Source of the DNA: Modestobacter sp. VKM Ac-2982
GTDB lineage: Bacteria; Actinomycetota; Actinomycetes; Mycobacteriales; Geodermatophilaceae
Assembly: GCF_026967935.1 (NCBI RefSeq)
Contig: NZ_JAPVBL010000006.1
Span: forward strand, 110,051-174,050
Length of the DNA: 64,000 bases
Direction of reading: 5' to 3'
In this document: positions 7,785 to 16,454 of the stretch, one piece after another
How positions within the stretch are numbered: position 1 is the first letter of the stretch
Layout of the letters: each line of letters opens with the position of its first letter
The notes under the pieces: model-generated
Databases searched by the model: none
Seen by the model: the letters and a program-made list of their open reading frames with translations, nothing else
What the model was told of the DNA's origin: nothing
Translations under genes and position numbers: made by a program

Positions 7785-9197
7785 TCACGCCATCGCAGCT
7801 GGCGGTTGCACTTGTTTCAGCGCCTCGATCAGATCGAGACGAAACTGTTGTCCCTCTACTGTTTGATGCAGCCAAGCGTCCCAGACCGCGTGCCGGAAGC
7901 TGGCAAGGTTCCAACCGAGTCGCGTAGCAACTTGGACGACCACGTCATGGGGGTTCCCGCCCTCAAAGATCCGATACGCCTCGGTTACGTCTGCGATATT
8001 CAGGCCGGGGACATCGACCTCGTCCTTTAGCAGAGCGGACGCGATAATCTCCTCCGGCGACTGATCTCCAGGCAGAAATAACAGGTTGCCTTGTCGCCCT
8101 TTTCGCTTCACTTGCCGCTCGTCACCATCAAGCACCCCCCACACGGCCATGGTGGCACTGGGTGACCTCGAGGGGAATAGGGCCGCGTCACGAACAGCGT
8201 CCCGATCGCCACCAACCCAGACGTCAGCCACGTCAAGATGAGTGAAGGATAGGCGGTGAAGCAAGAATAGCAACCACTGTCGAGCCGCAGCGTCCTCGAC
8301 AACGAACACGATAGTCTTCGGCGCAGTCAACCTAAGCGTTGCCCAAAGTGAAGGTCGGTCCGCTACAGCCAGGGAGACGTTGACCAACCCACTCGGCCGC
8401 ATGAGCAACAGATGCTCCGGGGGGGCCATCGCCAATCCGAGATAGGAATGGGAGCTTACCAGTGCAGGACACTGCTTCAGTCCAACAAAGTGTGCAATTA
8501 CGTCGAGCGCCTTCTGTGCCGAATGAGGGGATAGAAAGGTCTCCGGCTCGTCGATAATCACCAGCGATGAAGCGTCCAGCTGCCGCAGGGCCCACAGCAG
8601 GGTTAGCCCCGCAAGCTCACCTTGACTGAGCTGAGGTGAGGAGAACTGGAGACCTCCTCGCTCAACGACGAAGTAGGGAACCACCTCGGGAAGAAATCCC
8701 AAAGCCCGACTGACTAGCGGGTCGCTGGGCGCCATGTCAATCAGCTGTTGATCTTCGTCGGTGGCCTCCATCTCCGCGAGCTGAATAGAGTCATAATTCC
8801 TACCAAGAAGATAGGAGGCGAGTCGCACTTCCTCCGCTCTCATAGGCGTGAGGCCAGCTTGATCGATGCGTTCACCGAGCGCCGCATCATTAGCGAAAGA
8901 AAGTCTCGTTTTCTGGATCAGCCAGAACGTGTCAACGAATTGCACTTGTCGCGACGGCCCGGGAAGCCGCAAAGATACCCCCGACACCTTTCCTTCAAGC
9001 GCGTCAGCAACTTGCGAGAGCAAGCGAGTCTTTCCTGCAGCGTTTACGCCACAGAGCACGGTCAGGCCATTTTGAAGGTCAACAACCGTGGGCTCGATGC
9101 CCGGCACGGCGAAGACTTCAAGTTGCATCGGCTGCAATGCGTCTGGCCAATCGGCTCCAACGCGGCGCCACGCATCATCCCGGGCGGCAACCTTCAT
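7785..9197 (-). CDS. ABC-type ATPase with TOPRIM-like C-terminus (OLD-like)
   Basis: A 470-residue protein. The N-terminal half is an ABC/SMC-like ATPase: Walker A GVNAAGKT (Lys56), signature LSQGE (about 190-194), Walker B LVIIDEPET (216-217) and switch histidine in SSH (about 250). The C-terminal half has a TOPRIM pattern: VVEDAAARQW (Glu301) and, after GVWGxxx spacing, LDGDER (Asp357, Asp359). This ATPase plus TOPRIM order is that of OLD-family nucleases and related anti-phage ATPases. ATG 9197 overlaps the upstream stop as ATGA, indicating translational coupling to the DUF262 gene. G+C is about 57-58% in two lines counted, far below the neighbours, which suggests transfer. It ends before a gap with the rtcB hairpin. 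Confidence 0.75.
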   Translation of the reverse strand: MKVAARDDAWRRVGADWPDALQPMQLEVFAVPGIEPTVVDLQNGLTVLCGVNAAGKTRLLSQVADALEGKVSGVSLRLPGPSRQVQFVDTFWLIQKTRLSFANDAALGERIDQAGLTPMRAEEVRLASYLLGRNYDSIQLAEMEATDEDQQLIDMAPSDPLVSRALGFLPEVVPYFVVERGGLQFSSPQLSQGELAGLTLLWALRQLDASSLVIIDEPETFLSPHSAQKALDVIAHFVGLKQCPALVSSHSYLGLAMAPPEHLLLMRPSGLVNVSLAVADRPSLWATLRLTAPKTIVFVVEDAAARQWLLFLLHRLSFTHLDVADVWVGGDRDAVRDAALFPSRSPSATMAVWGVLDGDERQVKRKGRQGNLLFLPGDQSPEEIIASALLKDEVDVPGLNIADVTEAYRIFEGGNPHDVVVQVATRLGWNLASFRHAVWDAWLHQTVEGQQFRLDLIEALKQVQPPAAMA

Positions 9198-10366
9198 GAC
9201 AGCCCTCCCCATACACGGGGATCGTCGAGAAGCTGAAGGAGTTTCCACTCCAGGTCGGCAACTTCGGCTTCAGCGGATTTCAGTTGATCAAGAAGGTCGG
9301 CCACAGCCTGCCGCTCTCGCACTTCTGGCACCACCTCCGCACACAGGCGCCAAACAACCGCATCTCGGGCGACAACCGAAAGTACGTCCGTAACACGCGA
9401 GCTGGCACGATCGTTGTAGACGTCGAGATATGCGGCTGCAACATCTCGAGGCCCCAACTCCGGCGGGATGACCTCAGCACCTGGCCTTCTAACGGCCGCC
9501 CTGCCTCTCTCGATCATGCTGAGTGCAGGTCCAAGCTCAAACGAGGCTCCGTAATCTCGCACGGCCCGACAGTGAGCTAAGAGCCACGTAAGGAGAGTCG
9601 CCTTATTCAAGCGCGGCCCGAATGGGTCGAACGTTAGCGCGTCCGCCATGAGACGGATGGCGCGGTCGAGCGTGTCAATCGTCGACTCGGAGAATCCACC
9701 CTTTTTGCGATACTGATTCTCAAGCTCGCGTGGCGTAAGCGAGACCCGAAGCGTGTTCGCCTCAACGTAGGCACATGCCCGTGCGATCGTATCGTCGTAG
9801 GCCATGCGGGAATTCACAAACCCAACGGACTCAGAATGCCAACCGACGGCCTCGGCGAGCTCCACCAAGTTCTTTACCTGCCGCCGACTGTCTCCAACGA
9901 GTGCATTACGCTTCTCCGCCTGCGTCAGACCTGTCGGCAAGTTGAGCCGAAAGAACAGCTCATAGGGCTCATCTGGCTCATAGTCATACAGGCGGTAACA
10001 CGACAACTTGTAGTTTTGCACGCGACGTTTCACAACGTCTGGTAGGTCCCCATAGGTTGCTCCCTCAAGATCCCACACACTGTCGTCTTCCGGGGCCCAC
10101 TTACCAACGCGCAGCTGTCCCGAAACAAACGCGACGACCGCTCTTAGTCGTTGCTGTCCATCCAATACGGCAAGCTGTTCCTCAGGAAGGACAAGCAGAT
10201 GCAGCGGGGGCACTGACCAGCCACGGAGGATCGTATCTATCAGGCGTTGCTGTTTGGACGCATTCCAAGCGAGTCCTCGCTGGAAGTCAGGCTGTAGATC
10301 GAGTTCCCCCTCATCGACTCGAGCGAGCAACGTCCGCAGATCTGGCTCCCAAGGCTCCAACTTCAC
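9194..10366 (-). CDS. DUF262 (ParB/Srx-like) domain protein
   Basis: A 390-residue protein. The DUF262 signature is intact: LQPDFQRGLAWN (Gln29-Arg30), then KQQRLIDTILRGW and LAVLDGQQRLRAV (Asp69-Gly-Gln-Gln-Arg73). DUF262 occurs in GmrS-like and other defence proteins, where it binds or hydrolyses NTPs and can act in DNA cleavage with a partner. The C-terminal 230 residues are helical and end in a coiled-coil-like stretch (LLDQLKSAEAEVADLEWK); no HNH/DUF1524 nuclease is attached, so catalysis may rest with the downstream TOPRIM. It starts at GTG 10366 with no clear ribosome site and is first of a two-gene operon. Low G+C like its partner. Confidence 0.75.
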   Translation of the reverse strand: MKLEPWEPDLRTLLARVDEGELDLQPDFQRGLAWNASKQQRLIDTILRGWSVPPLHLLVLPEEQLAVLDGQQRLRAVVAFVSGQLRVGKWAPEDDSVWDLEGATYGDLPDVVKRRVQNYKLSCYRLYDYEPDEPYELFFRLNLPTGLTQAEKRNALVGDSRRQVKNLVELAEAVGWHSESVGFVNSRMAYDDTIARACAYVEANTLRVSLTPRELENQYRKKGGFSESTIDTLDRAIRLMADALTFDPFGPRLNKATLLTWLLAHCRAVRDYGASFELGPALSMIERGRAAVRRPGAEVIPPELGPRDVAAAYLDVYNDRASSRVTDVLSVVARDAVVWRLCAEVVPEVRERQAVADLLDQLKSAEAEVADLEWKLLQLLDDPRVWGGLS

Positions 10367-11287
10367 CGATTCAGGCTATCTGGTCTCGCTCGCCGATGGC
10401 CAAGCTTGGCATAGTTCCGGTGTGGCGCCTATGAACTCGGACGCCGTTGGTAAGAAGTTGACAGTAGATGCTTGCCCGTCGGCGCGTACCGCTCGTGCCG
10501 TCAGGCCATTAGATTCACGCATCAGCTGTCAGGTGCCTAGCCAGGGAGTGACGATCGGGCTGCCCGAGGCCGGCTCGCACCCGCACCCGCACCCGCACCC
10601 GCACCCGCACGCGCGGGCGGCCTGGTCACCAGGAACCAGACCAGCTCACCAGCGAGATGCTCCAAAGTGACCCGAGCGGGGACGGGCAAGGAAAGCTCCC
10701 CGACCACCCGGCGCAACGGTCCGTCGACCACCAGAGATGAAGCGCAACCTGGCCTCCCGCAACCTCGAGCGCCCGACCATGGTCGACCTGGCCGGCCTGG
10801 CAGCGGCCGGCCAACCTGTTCTGTCTTGAGCCGCCCGCCCGGGAGCCGGTGCTCGCCGGCGACGGCCGAGTCGTTACCGGGCTCACCTCCGGGCAGGATG
10901 AGTAGCTGCTCACGCGCACACAGCTGTGGGTCTGCGTGCTGCGCGAGACCAAGCGCAACGGCGGCCGGATGACCGGGGTGGCGGCCGGATCGTGGCCGAG
11001 GTCTTGCCCGGGTCATGAAGGGCAGCCGGGGCTCGACCGTGCGGGACGCCGGCTGGCGACCCGCGCTGGGCCGGACGGCGACACGTTCCGGGTGGTCGAC
11101 CTACTGATGCACGCGGTCCAGGGCGAGGTAGCGGTGATCAACCCGCTAGGCGACATGCGCCTAGCTCTGCTTACCCCCACACCACGGGCGCCCGGCGACG
11201 AGCCCGTCGTCCCCTCGGCGATGACCTGAGCCGCCCGGGTCTAGCCGTCCCGTCCCGTCCCGCGGAGCAAGGAGGCAAAGCGGCCGC
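10367..11287. other. Gene-poor, probably degenerate stretch right of the insert
   Basis: No convincing gene. The first 170 bases keep the low-GC style of the insert; after about 10560 the base composition returns to high GC. A plus-strand frame around 10840-11190 reads like decayed coding sequence (for example GRVVTGLTSGQDE, then a TAG near 10903, then LLTRTQLWVCVLRETKR and further), but I recognise no family. It may be the remnant of a gene disrupted when the insert arrived. Confidence 0.4.
10577..10609. repeat. Hexamer tandem repeat (GCACCC)5
   Basis: Five perfect GCACCC units followed by a variant GCACGC. It is a simple-sequence tract, too short and without spacers to be a CRISPR. Confidence 0.85.
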
Positions 11288-12055
11288 TCAGCCGGCGACG
11301 ATGCCCCAGTCCTCGGCGGCGATCGTGTCGGCCGCGGCGCGGGTGAGCACGCCCTCGTCGACCAGCCGGTCCAGCACGTGGGCCTGCCGCTGTGCGGCGA
11401 GGTCGGGGTGCACCAGTGGGTCGTAGGCGGTGGGCGCCTGGAACAGACCGGCCAGCAGCGTCGACTGCGCCCAGCTCAGCTGGTCGGGCGGCACCCCGAA
11501 GTAGCCCTCGGTGGCTGCGGGCAGCCCGACGAAGCCGTGCCCGTAGTACCCGTTGTCGAGGTACATCCGCAGCAGGTCGTCCTTGCTGTACGTGGCGTCC
11601 AGCTTGACGGCGAGGAGGACGGCCTCGGCCTTCTGCACCGGGCCGTTCTCCCCGTCCAGGTAGACGTTCTTGGCCAGTTGCTGCACCAGCGTCGACCCAC
11701 CCTGGTCGGTGCCCGACAGCAGCCCCCAGAACGCCCGGACGGCACCGGTCGGGCTCACCCCGGGGTGGCTGGCGAAGCCGGCGTCCTCGGTGGCGAGCAG
11801 TGCCTGCACGAAGGCCGGCGCAGGCTCCACCTGCAACGCGGGCGCGTCGTTCTCGGCCAGGTGCGCCGCGACGCGGGCCGCGGCGTCGTCGACCGCCGGC
11901 GTGCTCGCCCAGCCGACGCCGAGCACGACCACGCCGAGGGCCACCAGCACCGCGCCGAGCGCACCGAGGCGGCGCGCCACCCGCCGGGGCCAGGACCGCC
12001 GGGCGGGCACGGCCTCGCCGGGCACCTGGACACGCTGCAGGGTGCCTGCGGACAC
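11288..12055 (-). CDS. Second monofunctional transglycosylase (GT51)
   Basis: About 255 residues with a cytoplasmic basic segment, one anchor helix (LGAVLVALGVVVLGVGW) and a GT51 domain: ATEDAGFASHPG, GGSTLVQQLAKN, and RMYLDNGYYGHG. It makes glycan strands from lipid II at the outer membrane face. GTG 12055 is preferred over GTG 12082 because GGAAGG lies 7 bases upstream; this also makes the length match the paralogue at 4900-5670. Similarity runs the full length, so one arose by duplication. Both lack the penicillin-binding transpeptidase domain. Confidence 0.82.
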   Translation of the reverse strand: MSAGTLQRVQVPGEAVPARRSWPRRVARRLGALGAVLVALGVVVLGVGWASTPAVDDAAARVAAHLAENDAPALQVEPAPAFVQALLATEDAGFASHPGVSPTGAVRAFWGLLSGTDQGGSTLVQQLAKNVYLDGENGPVQKAEAVLLAVKLDATYSKDDLLRMYLDNGYYGHGFVGLPAATEGYFGVPPDQLSWAQSTLLAGLFQAPTAYDPLVHPDLAAQRQAHVLDRLVDEGVLTRAAADTIAAEDWGIVAG

Positions 12056-12219
12056 CGACCGACCACCTTCCGTCCCGGCCACACCGGGCCCGGTACGGCA
12101 CCGATCATGATCAGTGCCGTGGCCGGTCCCGGGGAGCCCGGACGGTGGCCCGGACGGCTCAGGGCACCGGAGTCCACCCTTCCGGGGGACCGCCGGGGCG
12201 GGGGTCCCTCAGCGGACGG

Positions 12220-14115
12220 TCACTCCGGCAGCGGCCAGGGACGCTCGTCGCTGATCCCGAGCTCAGTGCCGCAGCTGCGGTCGGGCTCGACGTCCTGAGG
12301 ACGGAAGTAGACCGTCGAGGAGGTGACGTCGTCGCCGAAGTCCTGCGGCGAGTCCGCCGCGGGCGGGGCGACCAGCGCAGGCTGCGTCGACTCGATCGAG
12401 AAGCGGATGACCCGGGTGAACTGGCAGTCGGTGCCGACCGACACGATGCTGAACTGGATCGGCGGGCGGCCATCCCCGCGCACGATGTTGTCCAGGCCAC
12501 CGGCACCGGTCGACCCCTCGACGAGGTCGATCACCCCGTCCTCGTCCTGGAGCTCGGAGCTGTCGTTCTGCCGGTGTACGTGGCCGGAGACCGTCTGCCG
12601 GACTCGGCCGGGGAGCACCTCGTGCAGCTCCTCGGCGGCGACCGGCTCGTGGACGGTGAAGACGTCGACGGTCCCCAGGTCGTCCGCTCCCCCCTGCGCT
12701 GCCTCCCCTGCCGCAGCGACGACGCCGTCCGGCACGGCCGCCCCATCGCCGACGGGGGCGCCCTGCTCCGCTGCCGCCGCACCGTCGGCCGGGACACCGT
12801 CGTCACCGGCAGCCGCGTCGCCGTCGGCGGTGATCTCCTCGTCCGCAGGTATCTCCTCGTCCTCCCGCACGCCGAGGGCCTCCCGGACCGCCTCGCGCTG
12901 CAACGGCTCCACCACGTCGGCGGCATCGGCGCCGTACCGGCCGGGGCCGCCGTAGACCCGCGGGTCCGACAGGCCGGCCACGGTGAGCCCGTAGGCCTCC
13001 ACGACCCCGGCCGTCACCTCGTAGCCGTCCGCGGTGGCGACCTTGTCGCCCAGCACCGTCACCCCCGGGATGGTGCGCATGACCTCCACGGTGGCCGGGG
13101 AGTCGTGGTTGCCGGCCACCCAGAGCATCGGGGCGACGGAGGTGAGGGCGGTGATCCCCTCGAGGTAGGCCGGCGTCAGCTCCTGGCGGGTGCCGAACGC
13201 GCTCTCGTCGCCGGCGTTGATGATCAGGTCGACGTCGTAGTTGTCCGCGTACCGCGCCGCGAGCGGGTAGTTCGCCGACAGGTGCATGTCCGAGATGGTC
13301 ATGATCTGCAGTGCCGTCTCCGGCGTCTGGGCGTCGTCGATCTGCGCCTGCAGAGCCGCCTGGATGCCGACCACCGAACCGAGCACGTCCAGCGCCTTGT
13401 TCGACTGGCTGTAGTAGGCGCTCAGCTCGCTGGGGAACAGTTGCGCCGCGGCGAGCGTGCCGGTCAGCTGGGAGTCGCGGACCCAGTTCGGGTTGTAGCT
13501 CAGCACTCCGTACCCGGCGACGGCCACCGTGACGGCGGCGGCACCCGCGGCCTGCAGTGCCCGGTACCGCAGCTCGTCCGGGCGGCGCGGCCGGCCCCGC
13601 AGGTAGCGGACCGACATGTTGATCGCCGCGGCGATCAGCAGACCGGCGAGGAGGCCCAGCATGAGCTCGGCGATCAGCCAGGTGGCGATCCGCGGCACCT
13701 GCGCGGCGAAGTCGGCCTGCATCCGCTCCACGAAGCCGGGCAGGTCCCCACCGGCCAGCCGGGTGAGCTGCAGGACGTCGACGTCGACCGGGCTGATGTG
13801 CACGCCGAAGGGCACGCCACTGACCTCGGGGAACTCCCAGCTGCCCAGCGTGGTGTCGGCGCTGAGCCCCGGCCGGCTGAGCAGCGTGCCCCGCACCTCG
13901 AAGGGCACGCCCTGCACGGTGGCCTCGTACGGGAACGCACGCAGCGCCGCAGCCGCACAGGCCAGCGGCAGGACCAGCCGGAGCGCCCAGCGCAGCACCA
14001 CGGCGAGGACGCGGGAGGCGACCGATCCGGTGCGCCGGGCGATGTGCTCCGCCTGCTGGCGGCGGGTGAACGGAAGGGGAAGGGGGAGCTGGTCCCCACC
14101 CCGGGTGCTTGACAT
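12220..14115 (-). CDS. Membrane-anchored calcineurin-like metallophosphoesterase
   Basis: About 631 residues. There is an N-terminal membrane helix (near LRLVLPLACAAAAL), an extracytoplasmic segment, a second helix (WLIAELMLGLLAGLLIAAA) and a third (AVTVAVAGYGVL), then a phosphoesterase domain. The domain has the metal ligands: ISDMHL, INAGDE, GNHDS and SGHVHR. Between the GNHD and GHVH blocks there is an Asp/Glu/Ala-rich insertion of about 75 residues (EDEEIPADEEITADGD and similar). The substrate is unknown. ATG 14115 is used; it overlaps the region just before the divergent zinc-ribbon gene. Confidence 0.75.
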   Translation of the reverse strand: MSSTRGGDQLPLPLPFTRRQQAEHIARRTGSVASRVLAVVLRWALRLVLPLACAAAALRAFPYEATVQGVPFEVRGTLLSRPGLSADTTLGSWEFPEVSGVPFGVHISPVDVDVLQLTRLAGGDLPGFVERMQADFAAQVPRIATWLIAELMLGLLAGLLIAAAINMSVRYLRGRPRRPDELRYRALQAAGAAAVTVAVAGYGVLSYNPNWVRDSQLTGTLAAAQLFPSELSAYYSQSNKALDVLGSVVGIQAALQAQIDDAQTPETALQIMTISDMHLSANYPLAARYADNYDVDLIINAGDESAFGTRQELTPAYLEGITALTSVAPMLWVAGNHDSPATVEVMRTIPGVTVLGDKVATADGYEVTAGVVEAYGLTVAGLSDPRVYGGPGRYGADAADVVEPLQREAVREALGVREDEEIPADEEITADGDAAAGDDGVPADGAAAAEQGAPVGDGAAVPDGVVAAAGEAAQGGADDLGTVDVFTVHEPVAAEELHEVLPGRVRQTVSGHVHRQNDSSELQDEDGVIDLVEGSTGAGGLDNIVRGDGRPPIQFSIVSVGTDCQFTRVIRFSIESTQPALVAPPAADSPQDFGDDVTSSTVYFRPQDVEPDRSCGTELGISDERPWPLPE

Positions 14116-14213
14116 CGGGGTCGATTGTCCAGCCTCCCAGGACACGCCGCCCCTGCGGCTCGCCCGTCCGGCGCGTTCGGCTGGGGCCCCGGTCCAGGGA
14201 AACAGGGCCGGAG

Positions 14214-15143
14214 GTGACGCGCTCCCAGCCCGGCGTGGGACCCTGGACCCTGACCGACGACGACGCGCTCGCTGACTCGCCGCCGACGAACGGGGCTCCC
14301 TTGGCACTGATCACCTGCCCCACCTGCAATTCCGAGGAGATCTCGGGCAAGCCGCAGCCGGACGGCCGGCTGCTGATCCACTGCGACGACTGCGGCGCCG
14401 AGTGGTTGCGCGGGGAGACCCGCCGCGACCCGGCCCGGCCCGCCGTCCAGTCCTTCGAGTCGCTGCAGGCGGCCTTCCCGACCCCTGCCGACGTCCGTCC
14501 CGACGTGCGGGAGCGGGTGATGCTGCTGCAGTCGGAGTTCGCCATGGACCGGCCCGAGCCGGACCCGGACGTCGAGCCCTACCGCGAGCGGTACGCCACC
14601 CTGTTCAGCCGCGAGAACCTGCCGTCGGCGACGCCGGAGCAGCTGCTGCACTTCGCCAACTCCACGACCGTGGCCGACCCGGGCAACGTGTCCGGCTTCA
14701 ACCGGGCGTGGAAGACCGCCGGTCCGGACAAAGCGGCCACCCAGGTGCGCGCGACCATCGAGCACCTGCTGTACGGGCCGGAGAGCCTGCGGCTCGAGGA
14801 CCGGATGACCCAGCTGATCGACGGCAGCAAGAAGGGCCTGGGCTTCCCGTCGTTCAAGGAGGCGCTGCTGACGAAGGTCCTCTGCGTCGTCGAGCCCGAG
14901 CGATTCCTGCCCGTGGTGCGGTACACCGCCGCCAACGGTGGCAAGAAGGAGCTGGCCAAGACGGTGTTCGAGCTCGACCTCCCGCCGGTGGAGAAGACGG
15001 CGTGGACGAGTGGCCGGCTGGCGGTCTGGAGCAACGACCTGCTGCGCTCGCTGGTCGGCAACGACCTCCCCGACCTGCAGCAGGCAGCCCGCTTCCTGCA
15101 GTGGGCCAAGGCCCGCCCGGTGCTGTCCCGCAGCGACAGCTGA
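14214..15143 (+). CDS. Zinc-ribbon protein with a McrB-N-like helical domain (unknown function)
   Basis: About 309 residues from GTG 14214 (a GTG at 14235 is also possible). A four-cysteine zinc ribbon comes first (CPTCNSEE, then CDDCGAEW), then a linker, then a helical domain. The latter (YATLFSRENLPSATPEQLLHF, LLYGPESLRLEDR, FKEALLTKVLCVVEPERFLPV) resembles the segment before the AAA motor in some actinobacterial McrB-type proteins; that is my recollection and not certain. No AAA or nuclease partner is encoded next to it. It ends at a 20-base tandem duplication and a hairpin. Confidence 0.55.
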   Translation: MTRSQPGVGPWTLTDDDALADSPPTNGAPLALITCPTCNSEEISGKPQPDGRLLIHCDDCGAEWLRGETRRDPARPAVQSFESLQAAFPTPADVRPDVRERVMLLQSEFAMDRPEPDPDVEPYRERYATLFSRENLPSATPEQLLHFANSTTVADPGNVSGFNRAWKTAGPDKAATQVRATIEHLLYGPESLRLEDRMTQLIDGSKKGLGFPSFKEALLTKVLCVVEPERFLPVVRYTAANGGKKELAKTVFELDLPPVEKTAWTSGRLAVWSNDLLRSLVGNDLPDLQQAARFLQWAKARPVLSRSDS

Positions 15144-15170
15144 CGCCCCGCAGCGACAGCTGACGCCCCG
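15131..15170. repeat. 20-base tandem duplication across a stop codon
   Basis: CAGCGACAGCTGACGCCCCG occurs twice in succession (15131-15150, 15151-15170). The first copy contains the TGA of the zinc-ribbon gene, so the second copy supplies a duplicate stop region and forms part of the following hairpin. Confidence 0.85.
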
Positions 15171-15194
15171 CCCCGGTCCCCGGGTGCGGGGCGT
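15163..15194. terminator. Bidirectional terminator hairpin
   Basis: Perfect 9-base arms ACGCCCCGC (15163-15171) and GCGGGGCGT (15186-15194), between the convergent zinc-ribbon and DUF3048 genes. Confidence 0.65.
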
Positions 15195-15201
15195 TCGGCG
15201 T

Positions 15202-16287
15202 TCAGCTGACGGCGACCGCGCCGCCGGAGTCGGGCACCAGCTCCACCCAGGTGTTCCCCGGGGCCAGCCGGACCGGGTTGCCGTCGGCTCCGCGCAGCAC
15301 CACGCGCTCCCCGACGTCGCTCTTGACCCACGTGGCGGCGACCGTCTTCCCCCCGGTGGCGACCAGGGCCTCGCCGCCGGCGACCAGCACGGTCTCCGGC
15401 ACCGCGTTGCCGGCCGGGTCGCGGGCCGCGGTCGCCCGGACGGCGACCCGGAGGACGACGACGTTGGTGGCGCCCAGCCGGGCCCCGTCGGCCTCGAGCG
15501 CCGGGGTGCTCCCCTCGGACCGCAGCCACCGGGCGTCGGTCGGGCTCCAGGTCCACTGCGGGTGGCTGATCCCGGAGAGGGTCAGCGCCAGGTTCGCCGC
15601 CGGCGTGCCGGCGGTCACCGCGGTCGCCTGGTCGACCGTGGCGGCCAGGTCGAACTGGGGAGGCGGCGCCGCCTGGTGGGCGGGGTCGGCCTGGGCGAGG
15701 AAGAGCAGCGGATCGGCGTGCACGTTGTGCGGGGCCGGGCGATCGGCCGTGCGGGAGAAGCCGCCGGCACCGGCGTCGTTGCTGAGCACCTGCAACCCGG
15801 CGTCGGCCACCGCGCCGACGTAGCCGGCCAGGCCACCGGAGAAGGCGAACAGGCCGTGCAGCGGGGCGGCGATCGCCGGGTCCATCGGGCGCACGGACCG
15901 GATCGGCCCGATCTGTGCCGGCAGGCTGGAGTGGTAGACCGCGACGTAGCGGGTGATCCCGCCCTCGACGACCTGCTCCCACACCAGGTCGGCGGCGCCC
16001 AGGCCGGTCTGCGGCCGGGCCGCGACGGAGTTCTCCACCTTCACGGCGAGCGCGGGGCGGGGGTCGACCGGGCCGCTCTCCAGCCCGGTGAGGGGCCAGA
16101 GCACCGGCGGAGGCGGCGGAGGAGGCGGTGGCGTGGTGGTCTCCGCGACGGCCGTCGTCCCGGTCGAGCCGCCACAGGCGGCAGCGCCGGCCAGGGCCAC
16201 CCCCACCAGCAGTGCTGCCGCGAGAGAGCGGTGGGCGCGGCGCCGGGTCGCCCGGCCGGCGTCGGCGGAGGAACGGCGAGGGGCCAC
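15202..16287 (-). CDS. DUF3048 domain lipoprotein (YerB-like)
   Basis: A 361-residue lipoprotein. After a basic N-terminus comes a hydrophobic core ending in LAGAAACGGS, where the Cys should be lipidated. A Thr/Pro linker with nine consecutive prolines leads to the DUF3048 domain: PLTGL near its start, ALAVKVENSVAARPQTGLG, then ADLVWEQVVEGGITRY and IGPIRSVR. The family (Bacillus YerB) is extracytoplasmic and of unknown biochemistry. GTG 16287 is chosen because GGAG lies 8 bases upstream. It sits convergent to the zinc-ribbon gene. Confidence 0.85.
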   Translation of the reverse strand: MAPRRSSADAGRATRRRAHRSLAAALLVGVALAGAAACGGSTGTTAVAETTTPPPPPPPPPVLWPLTGLESGPVDPRPALAVKVENSVAARPQTGLGAADLVWEQVVEGGITRYVAVYHSSLPAQIGPIRSVRPMDPAIAAPLHGLFAFSGGLAGYVGAVADAGLQVLSNDAGAGGFSRTADRPAPHNVHADPLLFLAQADPAHQAAPPPQFDLAATVDQATAVTAGTPAANLALTLSGISHPQWTWSPTDARWLRSEGSTPALEADGARLGATNVVVLRVAVRATAARDPAGNAVPETVLVAGGEALVATGGKTVAATWVKSDVGERVVLRGADGNPVRLAPGNTWVELVPDSGGAVAVS

Positions 16288-16454
16288 GTCGGGTGCTCCA
16301 GCGTCGGGGGGTGGTGCGGCCGCCCGGCGGGCGGTCGGGCCACCGTAGGTCGGTGCGGGGCCCGGATCGGGCTCCGCAGCGCCGACGCACCAGGCGGTGC
16401 GTCCCCCTCGTCCCACGGGCCTCAGCCGGGGGCGGGACCGGGTGCCGGCGCGCC

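Noticed and set aside
7785-10366. Assignment as PARIS or Gabija
   Set aside because: PARIS has a DUF4435 TOPRIM partner or fusion and Gabija a UvrD-like helicase; neither a helicase nor a DUF262 requirement fits, so I kept it as an unnamed pair.
10577-10609. Possible CRISPR-like repeat
   Set aside because: It is a 6-base tandem repeat without spacers or cas genes.
10537-11016. Minus-strand Gly/Ala-repeat protein
   Set aside because: The repeat arises only from translating the GCACCC tract; the rest has no recognisable features.
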